NCBI GenBank assembly: GCA_004335835.1
Contig: RWJK01001398.1
Location: 1 to 31,239 of the forward strand
Source: Scenedesmus sp. ARA3
Lineage: Eukaryota > Chlorophyta > Chlorophyceae > Sphaeropleales > Scenedesmaceae
Direction: 5' to 3'
DNA: 31,239 nucleotides
This document shows, one piece after another, positions 19,493 to 30,116 of the stretch. Numbering within the stretch: position 1 is the first letter of the stretch; every line of letters starts with the position of its first letter. The notes under the pieces were generated by a model. That model was not told where the DNA came from. It made no database searches and saw only the letters and a program-made list of their open reading frames with translations. The position numbers and the translations under genes are program-made.

Positions 19493-22400
19493 GATCTAGC
19501 GGCTCAAAAGACCTGCAGCTGCATGTTGCTGCTGTTCAGATGCTGGAAGATTTGCTGGCTGGTGCTCGCTACAGCCATGCGGCGTATGGCTACGTGGCTG
19601 CAGCGGGGCACATGAGCAGCATCGGCAATGCGCTGAAGCTGCTGGCCACGCTGCCGCTGTTTGACCCAATAACAGGTAGGGTTGTTGGTTGGTGTTGGTT
19701 CAGGCGCGTGTTATGTATAGTGATCACGGCTGCTTGTGTACGCTGGGGGTGCGGTGCTTGGTGCAACACGCGCTACCTGCATAAGGCCTTTGCCTATCAG
19801 CGCCCGCTGTGCACTGATGACGTGGCTTTTGCTGCAGTGCGTAGGCAGGGCACATGCTGCGGTGCTTTGGGGCAAATACACCTGCAATGATTCGACATCC
19901 GCACCCTGCTGCCTCTCTGCTGCTGCTGCTGCTGCTGCTCCCGCAGGCGTGTCGCTGCAGGCCAACACGCAGGCGCTGATGTCACTGGCGGGCTTCGACG
20001 CGTCTGATGTGCTGCTCACTGCGTGGGACAACGACACCTTCCGGCCCTGCCACTACGTGGCGGTGGACAGGGCGCGCCAGTGCCTGGTGCGTGGAGATGC
20101 TGCGGCCGTGGCAGTGCGGGGGTTGTGCTGTGTGGCGCTGTGTCCTGTTGTTTTGCTTGAAAGCATGACAGCGGCAGCCACAACCTGCTGCAACGTGTTG
20201 AGCAGATGCTTGCTGCAGATGCTTGCTGTCAAGGCCAGCCTCAAGTGTCAGTGTCAGCCTGTCCTCGCTGTGGCCGTGATGCGCTGCAATGTACTGTGCA
20301 GGTGCTGGGAGTCAGGGGCAGCTTGGAAGTGGGTGACCTGGAAACCGACATCACAGCAGCGCCGCTGGCCTTTGAGTTTCAGGGAGTGGCCGGCTGGGTG
20401 CATGAAGGGCTGCTGGCAGCTGCCGCCTTTGTGGTGGCGAACACGGTTGATGCACTGGCGGAGGGCTCTGCACGGCACCCCGGCTGGCCACTGGTGGTGG
20501 CAGGTGGGAGGTTGTTGTTGCAGAAACGTGCTGTTGCCGAAACTCACTGTGAGATAAACTCGGCAGCATCATTGCATACGTGGAACAGCAGCAACAGAAG
20601 ACGTAGCAGCAGTGATGAGCAGCAGCTGCTGCTTTTCTTATCTGGGCGTTGCTTGCCACTCCTTACATGCGTCTTCTGCTATTGCCATCCCCGTTACTGC
20701 CAGGTCACTCGCTTGGGGGCGGCGTCGCTGCGCTGGTGACGCTGCTACTGCAGCAGCCCGGCGCCGCGCCGCGCAGCTGCTCTGGTGTGCGCTGTGTATG
20801 CATTGGGCCAGCAGCAGTGCTCAGTGAGGAGCTGTGTGCGATGTGTGAGCAGTACATCACAACGGTGGTGGTGGGCGCCGATGTTATTCCACGGCTGAGG
20901 TGGGTGTTTGTGTGTTTTGGTCTTCCGTACACACAGGCCTAAGCTCCGTCCAGTTGTGTGTCTTGTGTTCCGTGCAGTTTGCCTTTGAGATGTGGCGGGA
21001 CACACATGTGACTACCCCCATCTATGCTTTTCTCTGTGCAGAAAGGGTGCGGCGTCGAGCTTCTGCTGCTGGCCTGGTGGGCCAATGCAACATTCCCGTT
21101 TGAATTTCTCCCATCAACACTGTCTTCTGTGCATGTTGTTGGTGCTGCCTGCAGCACCTTCAGCGTTGAGGCGCTGCTGCTGGATGTGGTAAATGCCTCT
21201 TTGTGATAACCATTTTCAACACCCGGAAGCCGTATTGTTCTGCATGTTACTGCTTGTGCTTGCAGCACCTACAGCGTGGAGTCGCTACTGCTGGACCTGG
21301 TCAATGCCTCCATCTCCCGCCGCGTGACCAGCCAGCTGGCAGCCACCACCAGCAGAGCAGCAGCCAGCACAGCAGACGCCCTCAACTCCTTCACCCAGGG
21401 CCTCTCGCGCCTTGCAAACCAGGCCACGAATAACGTTGTTAGTAACGTAAATAACATGGCGGGCGCGCTGGCCGGCAGCCTGGGGTCGGGGAAAAGCTAC
21501 TTCAGCGGGAGCTTCCCGTCGCTGAGTGGGCTGGCAGGGGGAACTTCAGCGGGAAGTGGGGTAGGAAGTTTGGCAGGAACTTCGTATTTGCAGTCAGCAG
21601 CTGCTGGAACAGGCAGCATGGACCTAGAGATGACTCGGCTGATGCTGCAGGACCAGGCAGCAGCAGCAGCAGCTGCAGCAGCAGCGGCAGCAGCAGCAGG
21701 GGGTGCGGGAGCGCGGCCGAACAAGGCAGCAGCAGGTGTTGCTGCTTCCAGAGAGGGCTTGAAGCACTTGCACGACCTGTTGAGAGAAGAGAAAGCAGAA
21801 GACCTCCGGCGCAGGAGCTTTGAGCAGCCACAGCAGCAGCAGGGCATTGCAGTGCAGGATGCAGCAGCACTGGTGGCAGCCGCAGACGCCGCTGCTGCTG
21901 CTGCAGCTGCCAGCACAGGGAACACCCTCACCACCACTGTCACCAGCAGCAGCAGCAGCAGTCAGCTGAAGCCATGGCCAGGACCAACCAGCAGCCCCAC
22001 CAAGCGGCCTGGCAAAGCAGTGCCGCTGCCAGCCCAGACTGCCAGCAGCAGCAGCAGCAGCAGCAACACGGCTGGTGCCCCTGCAGCCTCAGCTGGACTG
22101 GAGCCTCCCAGGAGCCAACGTATCAGTAGTCAGATCATCACGGCTGCTGCTGCTGCTTCTGCTGCTGCTGCGACTAGCTCGCAGCATGCTGCCACCCCCG
22201 GAGGTGCGAAGCTGGTGGGCCCTGCTGCTGCTGCTGCTGCTGCAGGCAGCAGCCAGCAGCGGCTGATCTTTGGCAGGGTTGATGACGCAAGCATCATCAG
22301 CGGCATCCAGCAGGCATGTGCAGAGCTGAGGCAGCACAGCGGCAGCAGCGGTGGCGCTGCTGCTGCTGCTGCTGCTGCTGGGTCTCCTTCTGCTGCAGGT

Positions 22401-25378
22401 GGCAGCAGATCGCCGTTTGACCCTTGCAGGACTCCACAGCAGCAGCAGCAGGATGCAGCAATGCACAAGAGTGCATCAGAGCCGCAGCTGCAGCAGTGGG
22501 CCTCTGATGGCTTGCAGCCCCTTGGGGAGCCCTCCTGGGCACGACTGGGGCGCCAGCAAAGTTCACACCAAAGTTCACAGCATAGTTCACAGCACAGTTC
22601 ACGGTCCGGCTCTGCTGGCCGCCAGGCATCACTTGGTGCTTGCGACAGGGAGCAGTGTGGGGTTGACGGCGGCAGCGGCAGTGCTGCTGGCAGCAGTGCT
22701 GCTGGCAGTGGTGATGCTGGCAAGAGCACAGTCAGTGCACTTGAGTGTGACTTGAAGAACACTGCACGGCTGTACCCACCTGGCAGGTGGGAATGCGGTG
22801 CTCTGTGTACGTGCTGCAGTTGCAGTATAGCAGCATGTACGGTAGTGGGTATCCCAGATTGTAAAGGATAGTGAGTATCCCAGATTGTGTAGGCTGCAGC
22901 ATACTCCTGCTGTTGCCTGTGAAGATTGCAGGGCAGCCTACCAAAGGTTTGCTGCATCAGCACCGTGTGCATCCACCGACTGTCTGCTTCAGCACACTCA
23001 CTGTCGGCCATCTCAGACTACCACATGCGTACAGCAGCAGCTGATATTCTGCTTGCTGCTACGTCTTCTATGCTGCACTTCTTGAACTCGCCGTGCAGGG
23101 TGCTGTGGGTGCTATCAGAAGACTTGGTGGGGCCTGCAGCACACCAGCTGATGACTGCTGTGGCAGCACATTTGCCCCGGTCAACTCCGGTCCCCAGCAG
23201 CAGCACACCGGCAGCCGCCAGCAGCAGCAGCAGCAAAACGACCGGTAGCAAGGAGCAGACAGCAGCAGCGGCGGCAGCAGCAGCAGCAGCAGAGCAAGGG
23301 GGAAGTGAGATGCGGGCACCGTCTCAGGAGCATATGGACATGCCAGTGAGCGTCGCTGGCAGTCCCAGCAAGCAGCAGCAGCAGCAGCCACAGCGCCAAC
23401 GCAGCAAGAAGGCTGTCGCTCGTGACACAGCCACAGCGCATGCTGTGGCAGCAGCCAGCGCGCAGCACATCTTGGCAGATGTGCACAGTCTAGATGCGAA
23501 GAGGACAGCAGTAGCGGCGCTGCATGCAGCACAGCATGAGCACCCTGCGCTGCACCTGCAGCAGGGTGGCCAGCTGCAGGAAATGGAGCAGCAGCTGCGG
23601 CAGCAGCAGCAGTGTGAGGCTGTTGACATTGTGGCGGGCAGGGAGGCAGTGCCACAGCAGCAGCAGCAGCCTTGGCAGCTGCAAGGGGTGGCAGAAGAGG
23701 AGCCACAACTGCAGCAGCAGCAGCAGCGACAGCAGCAACGGCAGCGGCAGGCAGACAGGGGCCCCACCCAAGTGCAGATGACCAGCAGCTTTGCCAGGGC
23801 TGCTAGCACCCCTCTTGAGGTTGATGGTTCAGCCTCATGGTTTAGTGGTGAGATGCCAGACCCTGAACCCCAAGACCTGCCACCCGAGCTGCAGGAGTTG
23901 CTGCAGATCCTAGGCAAGCCCACAGATGCAGCTACTGCCTTAGCTATAGGTCACAAGAAGCAGCTGCTGCTGCAGCACTTCTGGCGGCAGCGGCGGCAGG
24001 ATGCAGCAGCACAGCAGCAGCAGCAGCAGCAGCAGGCTGAGGTACAGCAGTACGGTGCTGATGTCAGCACAGGCAGTACAAGCAGTACATGCCGGCGGTA
24101 CAGGACATCCAGTGATTCTGTACTGCTGCGGTACGAAGACATGGTGGCATCCGTTGATGAGTGCGGCAGCGGTACGGATGCTGCGGTCGGCCCTGCTAGA
24201 CGCAGCAGCAGCAGCGGCGCAGCACGTGCTGATAGCCAATTGGAGCTGGTTCCTTGCAGGAGCAGCAGCAGCGGGGCGCTGGCTGATGTCGCTGATGCTG
24301 CCGGCAGCGGCAGTGGAAGCACAGTGCGCAGTAGTGGGGCGATGCCGCCACGCAGCCGCAGCCACAGCCGCAGCCAGTCATGGTCTGGGCGGCCCAGGTT
24401 TGGCTCTGCTGCTGGAGCAGTGGCTGCCGGGGGACAGGTCAGCAGGCGCAGCTGCAGAGCCAGCAGTGCAGATGGCATGTGGGGTTTGCCCAGTGAAGTG
24501 CCTGGCTCGCCTGGCCAGCAGCAGCAGGGTAGGGCTGGCAGTGGCAAAGAGGAGGATCTGCAGCAGCAGCTGCAGCTGTCGCTGTTCAATCAGTCGGAGG
24601 AGTACGTCACGTGGGCAGCGCAGCAGGCAGTGCAGCGTAAGCAGCAGCAGGAGCAGCAAGCTGCGCTGCAGCGGCAGCGGCAGCAGCAGCAGCAGGATGC
24701 GGACAGCAGCCGCAGCTTGCAGGAACTTGCAGTGGAGTCGTTGATTGAGCTGGCACAGCTGCCGGAGCGGATAGCAGAGTCCCTGAGTGCGCTAAAGATA
24801 GGTGGCAGTGGCACTGGGGGCAGCAGCAGCAGCACTGGCCCAGCAGCTGCAGCTGCAGGTGCTGCTGCAGCAGGCGCTGCAGCTGCTACTGGCGAGCACA
24901 GCTGTGAGGGGCCTGTGCTGTCGGCGCTGTGTGCGCCGGTGGTGACACCTGCTGCAGCTGCGGGCGCTGGAGCAGCGGCTGCGGCAGTAGCTGGCGCTGC
25001 AGTTGCAGGGTCAGCAGATGGCTCTGTCTCTGGTCGCAGGTGAGGATGTTGGCTCCCTTGGTCGCAGCTCACCAGAACGTATGGTGCTCTTGGTTGCTCC
25101 ATGCTTACCAAACCAGCACAATCACATCTGGACCTGCGAATCAGGGGCAAAAGTTGATGATGACAAGGCATGTGCATGTGACAAGTTTTCAAACCCTAAT
25201 CGCCCAACTGTCACTGTCCTCGCGCTTTTGCAGGCTGCCCGTGGTGGTTATGCCGGAGCGCGACGTCTTTGGACGATTGCTCCTGTACAAGACGGCTGTG
25301 CAGGACCATTTGCCGAGCAACTACGTGCGAGTGCTGCAGGAGCTCAAAGAGTCGTATGAGTGCGAGAGTGCAGCGTAG
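17436..25378 (+). CDS. DysF-domain plus class 3 (diacylglycerol-type) lipase with giant low-complexity insertions
   Basis: Nine exons: 17436-17506, 18005-18272, 18625-19675, 19947-20086, 20302-20503, 20704-20899, 21266-22786, 23099-25039 and 25234-25378, giving 1844 residues. Residues 10-110 resemble the Pex30/TECPR1-type DysF domain: VLENHIWIGLGVW, PAWSD, DAEGWIYGTAFDHL and VRSRLWRRV. The lipase part follows: CHYVAVDRARQCLVLGVRGS, DLETDITA, GWVHEGLLAAA and nucleophile elbow GHSLGGG (Ser580). DVIPRLS (Asp637) and QDHLPSNY (His1822) complete a candidate Ser-Asp-His triad. Class 3 lipases cleave acyl esters such as diacylglycerol. Between Asp and His lie about 500 and 640 residues of Ala/Gln/Ser-rich sequence, separated by LYPPGRVLWVLSED, a conserved lipase strand. 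Upstream, residues 113 to about 430 are also Ala/Ser/Gln-rich. The start is at the first ATG ahead of the DysF motif (C at -3, a weak context). The ankyrin-RING start is 36 bases downstream of the stop. Confidence 0.82.
17847..17880 (+). repeat. CCT microsatellite in lipase intron 1
   Basis: A run of about ten CCT/CTC triplets ends in a short T tract within the intron 17507-18004. It is a pyrimidine-rich simple repeat with no coding role seen. Confidence 0.9.
18229..18423 (+). repeat. Echo of lipase exon 2 donor edge
   Basis: The 3' end of exon 2 (from 18229: ACAGGGTCAGGAGCAGGCTG, on to CAGCAGCAG and GTGCGAGT) is copied at 18372-18423 within intron 2. The copy keeps the GTGCGAGT donor. It has a few substitutions and a three-base loss in the CAG run. 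Confidence 0.9.
20215..20336 (+). repeat. Diverged echo of lipase exon 5 acceptor edge
   Basis: GCAG followed by ATGCTTGCTGTCAAGGCCAG (20215-20247) resembles the true acceptor and exon start GCAG plus GTGCTGGGAGTCAGGGGCAG (from 20302). Translated, these give MLAVKASLK versus VLGVRGSLE. Similarity is roughly 70 percent by eye, so this is the weakest of the echoes. Confidence 0.5.
21151..21312 (+). repeat. Echo of lipase exon 7 acceptor edge
   Basis: The true exon 7 start (GCAG at 21262-21265, then codons for STYSVESLLLDLVNAS) is preceded by a copy at 21151-21204. That copy has its own GCAG acceptor and encodes STFSVEALLLDVVNASL followed by TGA. Use of the upstream acceptor would keep phase and truncate the lipase. 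The copy also contains a potential GTAAAT donor. Confidence 0.9.
22843..22889 (+). repeat. 26-bp tandem duplication in lipase intron 7
   Basis: TAGTGGGTATCCCAGATTGT at 22843 is repeated as TAGTGAGTATCCCAGATTGT at 22869. It lies in the intron 22787-23098 and shows no coding content. Confidence 0.9.
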
Positions 25379-25414
25379 GCTTGGCAGCTTTTACTTGTCA
25401 TTGTCTGAATTTCT

Positions 25415-27785
25415 ATGGGTAACGCACCATCCACCGCTGAGGGCCTACTCACAGCTGCACAGACTGGCGACATCGTGGTCGCCAGCACAGTGCACAACCA
25501 GGCCCAGCTGCTACTCAAAGCGAAGACCGGAGTCTTCCGCTGCAACAAGACGGCGTTGCACGTGGCAGCAAAGCATGGGCAGATGGCCTTTCTGCAGGCC
25601 ATCCTGTGCCCTATGGTTGAAGCAGTACAAGCAGAGATGGATTACAACATGTACCCTGGCGAGGCAGCAGCTGTGCTGGACAGGGTGCTGAACGAGCAGG
25701 ACAGCAGGGGAAGGTAGGCGGATCCTTGGTTTCACGTGCAGGATAGCCTGCCTGTAGCACTGCTGCTGGGCTTGACAGCGTCTAGCAGAGCACTGCAGCT
25801 GCTGCTGCACTGACGCTGCGTCTCAGTCAGTGTGTTCAAGAACATCACATATTGGTAGCAGAGCATAGCTATAGAGGGCGGTGCTGTGCACCTGTAGGAC
25901 AACACCACCCACAGCTGTTACACCTCAACATGCATCAACCCTTGCAATTCTGCATCCTGCAGGACGCCTCTTCTTGCTGCTTGCTATGCTGGGCGGTCGG
26001 ACTGTGCGCAGCTGCTGATTGAATCCGGCTCCAACATCTTCGCCTGCGACAAAGATGGCAACGGCGTGCTGCACCTCGCAGCCATCAACGGCCACACCCA
26101 GCTCCTGCAGCTGCTGCTGCTCAAGGCAGAAGCACAGGCCATCACGCCGCAGCTCACAGCAGCAGTCAACCTCAGCGGCTTCAGCCCGCTGCACTACGCG
26201 GCCTTTGCAGGCAAGAGTATGCCTCAAAACATGTGTTTGAAGTGTTCTTCTTTGACTTTTGGCTTGTGACCATGCGCTCATCCACTTCCCATCAAACTGT
26301 GTGTTGTTTAGTGCCAGGACAACCGTATATGGGACCCCTTCTCACTCTCTTGTTCCCCATCTGTTTGCAGGAAACGCGGCATGCGTGCGGGCGCTGCTGG
26401 CTGCTGGTGTTGATGCGCTGCAGGGCAGCTGGGGCGAGTATGACAGGTGGCTGGTGGTGCCACCAGGCTCCACACCGCTGCACGTGGCTGCGCTGCGCTT
26501 CAAAGCAAGTGCAGCCATGGCGCTGCTGGAAGTGTATGCGCTGCAGCTGCAGGAGTGCCTGCCAGGAGACCCAGTGCCTGCTGACCCACGCACACTGTGA
26601 GTGATAGTGATGAAAGCTGTGCCAGCGTGGGACAGCTGTCGGATAGCTGCGGGACAGCTGGTGTTGTGAATCAGCAGCGGTGCTTGCCTGTGCAGATGTT
26701 GCAGTGTGAACAGCCTCATACTGCGTGGCTGCAGCCACCACCCTGCCGAGCCGTATCCTGCTGAGCTGCAGCATTTTCCACTACTAGTGCCAGGCTGTCG
26801 TTTCCTGCAAGCGGTCGAATTGAAAATGACATGAGTTTCCGTGTGCTGGCTGCCGCATGTGGCTGCTGCAGGCTCACTGCTCAGGGCTTCACCCCGTATG
26901 CCTTAGCACTCTGGAAGGGCATGCCAGCCAGCTGCGCACTAGCTGTGGCGCTCAACCCCGGCGCTGACATCCGCTCTGTCATACACCCAGACAGCCTGCA
27001 GCAGGCGGCAGCGATGCGGCGCAAAGGCCCCCGCTCCCTGCTGTTGATCGCAGCTGAGGCAGCCAAGCAGCACCTGCTGCATCAGCTGTCAGCGCTTGCA
27101 GCGCAACACTTGCAGCACAAGCGGCTGCTGCAGCAGCAGGCGGTACTCCTGCAGCAGCAGCAGCAGCACCACCACCACCATCACAAGCGGGTGCATGCAG
27201 AGCACGCGCAGTCGCCGCTGCATCGCACCACCAGCAGCAGCAAGCGGCTGGCTAGCAGCAGCAACGTCTGTGCAGCAGTGCCTGCATCAACAGTGCGTTG
27301 CACCGCTGAAGCCGCACACCAACAGCCAATAACAGCAGATGGTGCCTGCAGGGTCGGCAGCTTGACCGCTCATCGGCGCAGCAGTGAGGCCACTGTCTGC
27401 AGTGCTGGCAGCATCACACAGCCAGCTCTTAAGCTGCCAGTGCAGCCTGGTATGCTACAGCCCCAAGCACACGTGCTGGCATCTGCCAGGCAGTCGGAGA
27501 GCGAAGCGCAGCAAGTGGTAGATGCAGCAGTAGATGGCCTGCCTGGTGCCATCCCCAGCTTCACCAGCGCAACAGCAGCAGCAGCAGAAGTGTGCGCCAC
27601 ACAGGCTAGCTTGCCAAGCCAACTCTGCAGTACCGTAGCAGAGCAGGACCCAGATACTGAGCAGCAGCACTTGCAGGAAGATGGCTGCCCTGCAGCAGCT
27701 GCCAGAGCCAACAGCAGCAGCATTGTCAGTAGCCGGCCCTACATCAGTGAGATAAAAATTGAAGGGCTGCCATCTGAAGAGGACG

Positions 27786-27816
<31 letters not shown>

Positions 27817-28843
27817 GGAGGAGGACCTGTGCTTAGTGACTATTGTCCCAAACGCAGCGCCGACTTCAAGTGATCTCAAGCTCAAGGCCCAACAGCAACA
27901 GCAGCAGCAGCAGTTGATTGAAAGGCAGCAGGCAGATCTTGCTGCCCTGCGTGTCCAGCTGCTGGCCCCTGGCAGCTTGCTGGCAGCTAGCTGTGCTGGA
28001 GGCCGTGTCAGCAGCAGCAGCGGCAGCACCACACCTGCTGCTGGCAGCAGCCGCAAGTCGCTGGTGGTGGCGTCATTCTGCAGAGCAAGCCACGGCGGCA
28101 GCAGAGTCGGCTCTCCTGCAGGCGACCTGTTACCCATGCCCATGCAGCAGCCAGAGCAGCAGCAGGTTGAGCAGCAGTCCCCAGAAGCATTCAAACGGGA
28201 CAGAGGAGGCTCCACTGCAGGTGCAATCAGCGCTGCCTGCAGCATGTCTAGCCCAGGCAGCAGCAGCAGCAGCCGCAGGCCCAGCGGCGCAGGCTTTGCT
28301 GGCTGTGTGCAGCACCCCCATTCTGCTGTTCGCCAAAGCAACTCTTTGCTGTTTGGGGCAAACCGCCAGCACATTGCACGCATGGTGCAGGTGAGATCAT
28401 AGCGCTGTGTGGACGCAAGAGCGCTCGCAGGAGCTCTGCTGCACTGGTGCTGGTCTGGCCGTATTGTATGCGCTTGCTTCATAAAGCGGTCACTGGCCTT
28501 GGCTGTGCATAATTTGCAATGCAGTTTGTAGCATGGAGTTGCAATGCAGTTTGTAGCATGGAGTGCACCACATGCATTAGTGAGGTAACGCGCATCTCTG
28601 CTTGTAGTTGACTTGCTGCTGCACTCGCGGCTGCTGCTGCTGCTTCTGTGCCTTGCAGGAAGCGCACCTTGAGGATGCAGGAGGCCTGTCGTACCATGCG
28701 CTCACTCACCACAGCAGGGCCGGCTCCATGGTGGCTGCCACATCCCTGGCTGGGGCCCTGCCAGGCTGCGTATCTGACAGCCTGTCACACCTGTATGACA
28801 GCCGCAGCTTCATACGCAGCGTGAGTAGAATGCAGTGCTGTGG

Positions 28844-28885
<42 letters not shown>

Positions 28886-29306
28886 GCCATCTGCAAGTGG
28901 TGCATCACAGCATGGCAGCTGCAGCAGGCCTGGCAGCAGGGTCAGCAGCAGCAGGCTGCTCAGTGGCTTCTTGCCGAGGGCTGGCAGCGGCATGAGCCTA
29001 GACGGCCGGTGTGCCGCTGCCGCTGCTGCTGCTGCAGGGGCGCCCAGTTGCAGCGGCAGCGCTGCACACTGGGATGATTGCTGTGGCGTGTGCCTCGACA
29101 GGAGCAATGAGGTGGTGCTAGCGGGCTGCCAGCACCAGCTGTGCTTTGAGTGTGCGCGGTGCATCGTGGCTGAGGGTGTGGGCTGCAGGCCGCCGCTGTG
29201 CCCATTTTGCAGGTCGTGCATGACTGCCTTTAGGCTGCTGGATGTTACTGGGGCAGCTGCTGTGGCGCTGGAAGCTGCCCTGGCAGTAGCTGGCAGTAGG
29301 CACTGA
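25415..29306 (+). CDS. XB3/XBAT31-like ankyrin-repeat RING E3 ubiquitin ligase
   Basis: Five exons: 25415-25713, 25963-26216, 26371-26596, 26872-28390 and 28659-29306, giving 981 residues. It begins MGNAPS, which fits the N-myristoylation rule (Gly2, Ser6) and suggests membrane attachment. Ankyrin repeats span about residues 43-285: KTALHVAAKHGQ, RTPLLAACYAGRSDC, VLHLAAINGH, FSPLHYAAFAGK, NAACVRALLAAGVD, STPLHVAA and GFTPYALALWKG. A long Gln/Ser/Ala-rich linker follows. It ends in a C3HC4 RING finger: C908, C911, C923, H925, C928, C931, C947 and C950, closing CPFCRS. RING fingers recruit E2-ubiquitin. Order and motifs match plant XB3/XBAT proteins, which ubiquitinate substrates in immunity and growth, but the linker is far longer. 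The start lies 36 bases after the lipase stop with T at -3 and G at +4. A paralogue follows at 30117. Confidence 0.9.
28514..28563 (+). repeat. Perfect 25-bp tandem duplication in ankyrin-RING intron 4
   Basis: TTGCAATGCAGTTTGTAGCA plus TGGAG occurs twice head-to-tail without mismatch. It contains the decamer GCAGTTTGTA, which is also the core of the 12-bp minisatellite at 10349-10432. Confidence 0.95.
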
Positions 29307-30116
29307 CAGCACTGGTTGTGCAGCCTATATGTGATGTAAACTGCATGTCATAATGCGCGGCCCGGCACAGCTGTGGGATCGCTTTCGCTTGTGTATTTGT
29401 GTGTTTTGCGTCAGTCGATGCTCCTTCTGTTTTGCTAGTTGTTGTTAGGCTGTACATGTTTGTCTCTCTGTTACGCCCTGCTGCTGAAGATTCAGCTGCT
29501 GCTTGGTATTGGACAGAGATGTCTGTGCCCTGAACCTGTCAGGTCCGGTCCAGTTGGGCTACAATAGCACAGCAGTGTGTTACAAATGCCTGTGTGTTGA
29601 ACAGCGGCAAATGCCTCACACAATGAACTGCTGTGTTGATGGAATGCCGTGTGATACGGCAAACAAACACGTGTGTCTGGTCAGCTGCGTGGCAGTGCAG
29701 GCTCTGGCTAGGAGGCATTGTGTGGGGCCCTGCACTGTAAGTGCAGGAATGTCACGTGACAGTGCACAGACACATGTTGCTGTCAGTGCAGGAACGAGTT
29801 AGCCGAAACAACAGTGATTTTCCTACGAAATTATGGACAAGTCGGCGAGGGCCCGGCAGTGCAGGTTGAGGTTACCAACCATTACGTCCAGCTAATCGTG
29901 AGGGCATCATCCCTAAGGCAGGAACTGCTGAGTTATCTTCTGTTAACACGTGCCATAGTATGCCTGGCAGACCTTGCTAGGCAGCTTTAGGCTGTTTGAT
30001 CGTCTTAATTGTTGGGTCGCACTCTGGACATTGGTTTGGAAGCTGGACACACATCGTTGCTCGGAGCTGCCTTTACCCAGCAAACGCAGAGTTATGTAAT
30101 AAACAAGTTTTGAAAT
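29307..30116. other. Intergenic region between the two ankyrin paralogues
   Basis: It holds the short 3' UTR of the upstream gene and the presumed promoter of the downstream paralogue. Repeated GTGCAGGAA/GTGCAGGAAC words at about 29740-29800 are the only visible structure. No gene is recognised. Confidence 0.5.
29335..29339 (+). terminator. TGTAA polyadenylation signal of ankyrin-RING gene
   Basis: TGTAA, the usual green-algal poly(A) signal, lies 28 bases after the TGA stop at 29306. The 3' UTR would be short. No equivalent lies between the lipase stop (25378) and the ankyrin-RING start (25415). Confidence 0.55.

Noticed and set aside
22130..23011. Long open frame on the minus strand opposite the lipase
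   Set aside because: It is the antisense of triplet-rich lipase exons 7-8. Poly-Ala, poly-Cys and poly-Leu appear with no domain. The same holds for minus-strand frames at 18663-19295, 23068-23706 and 27739-28482.
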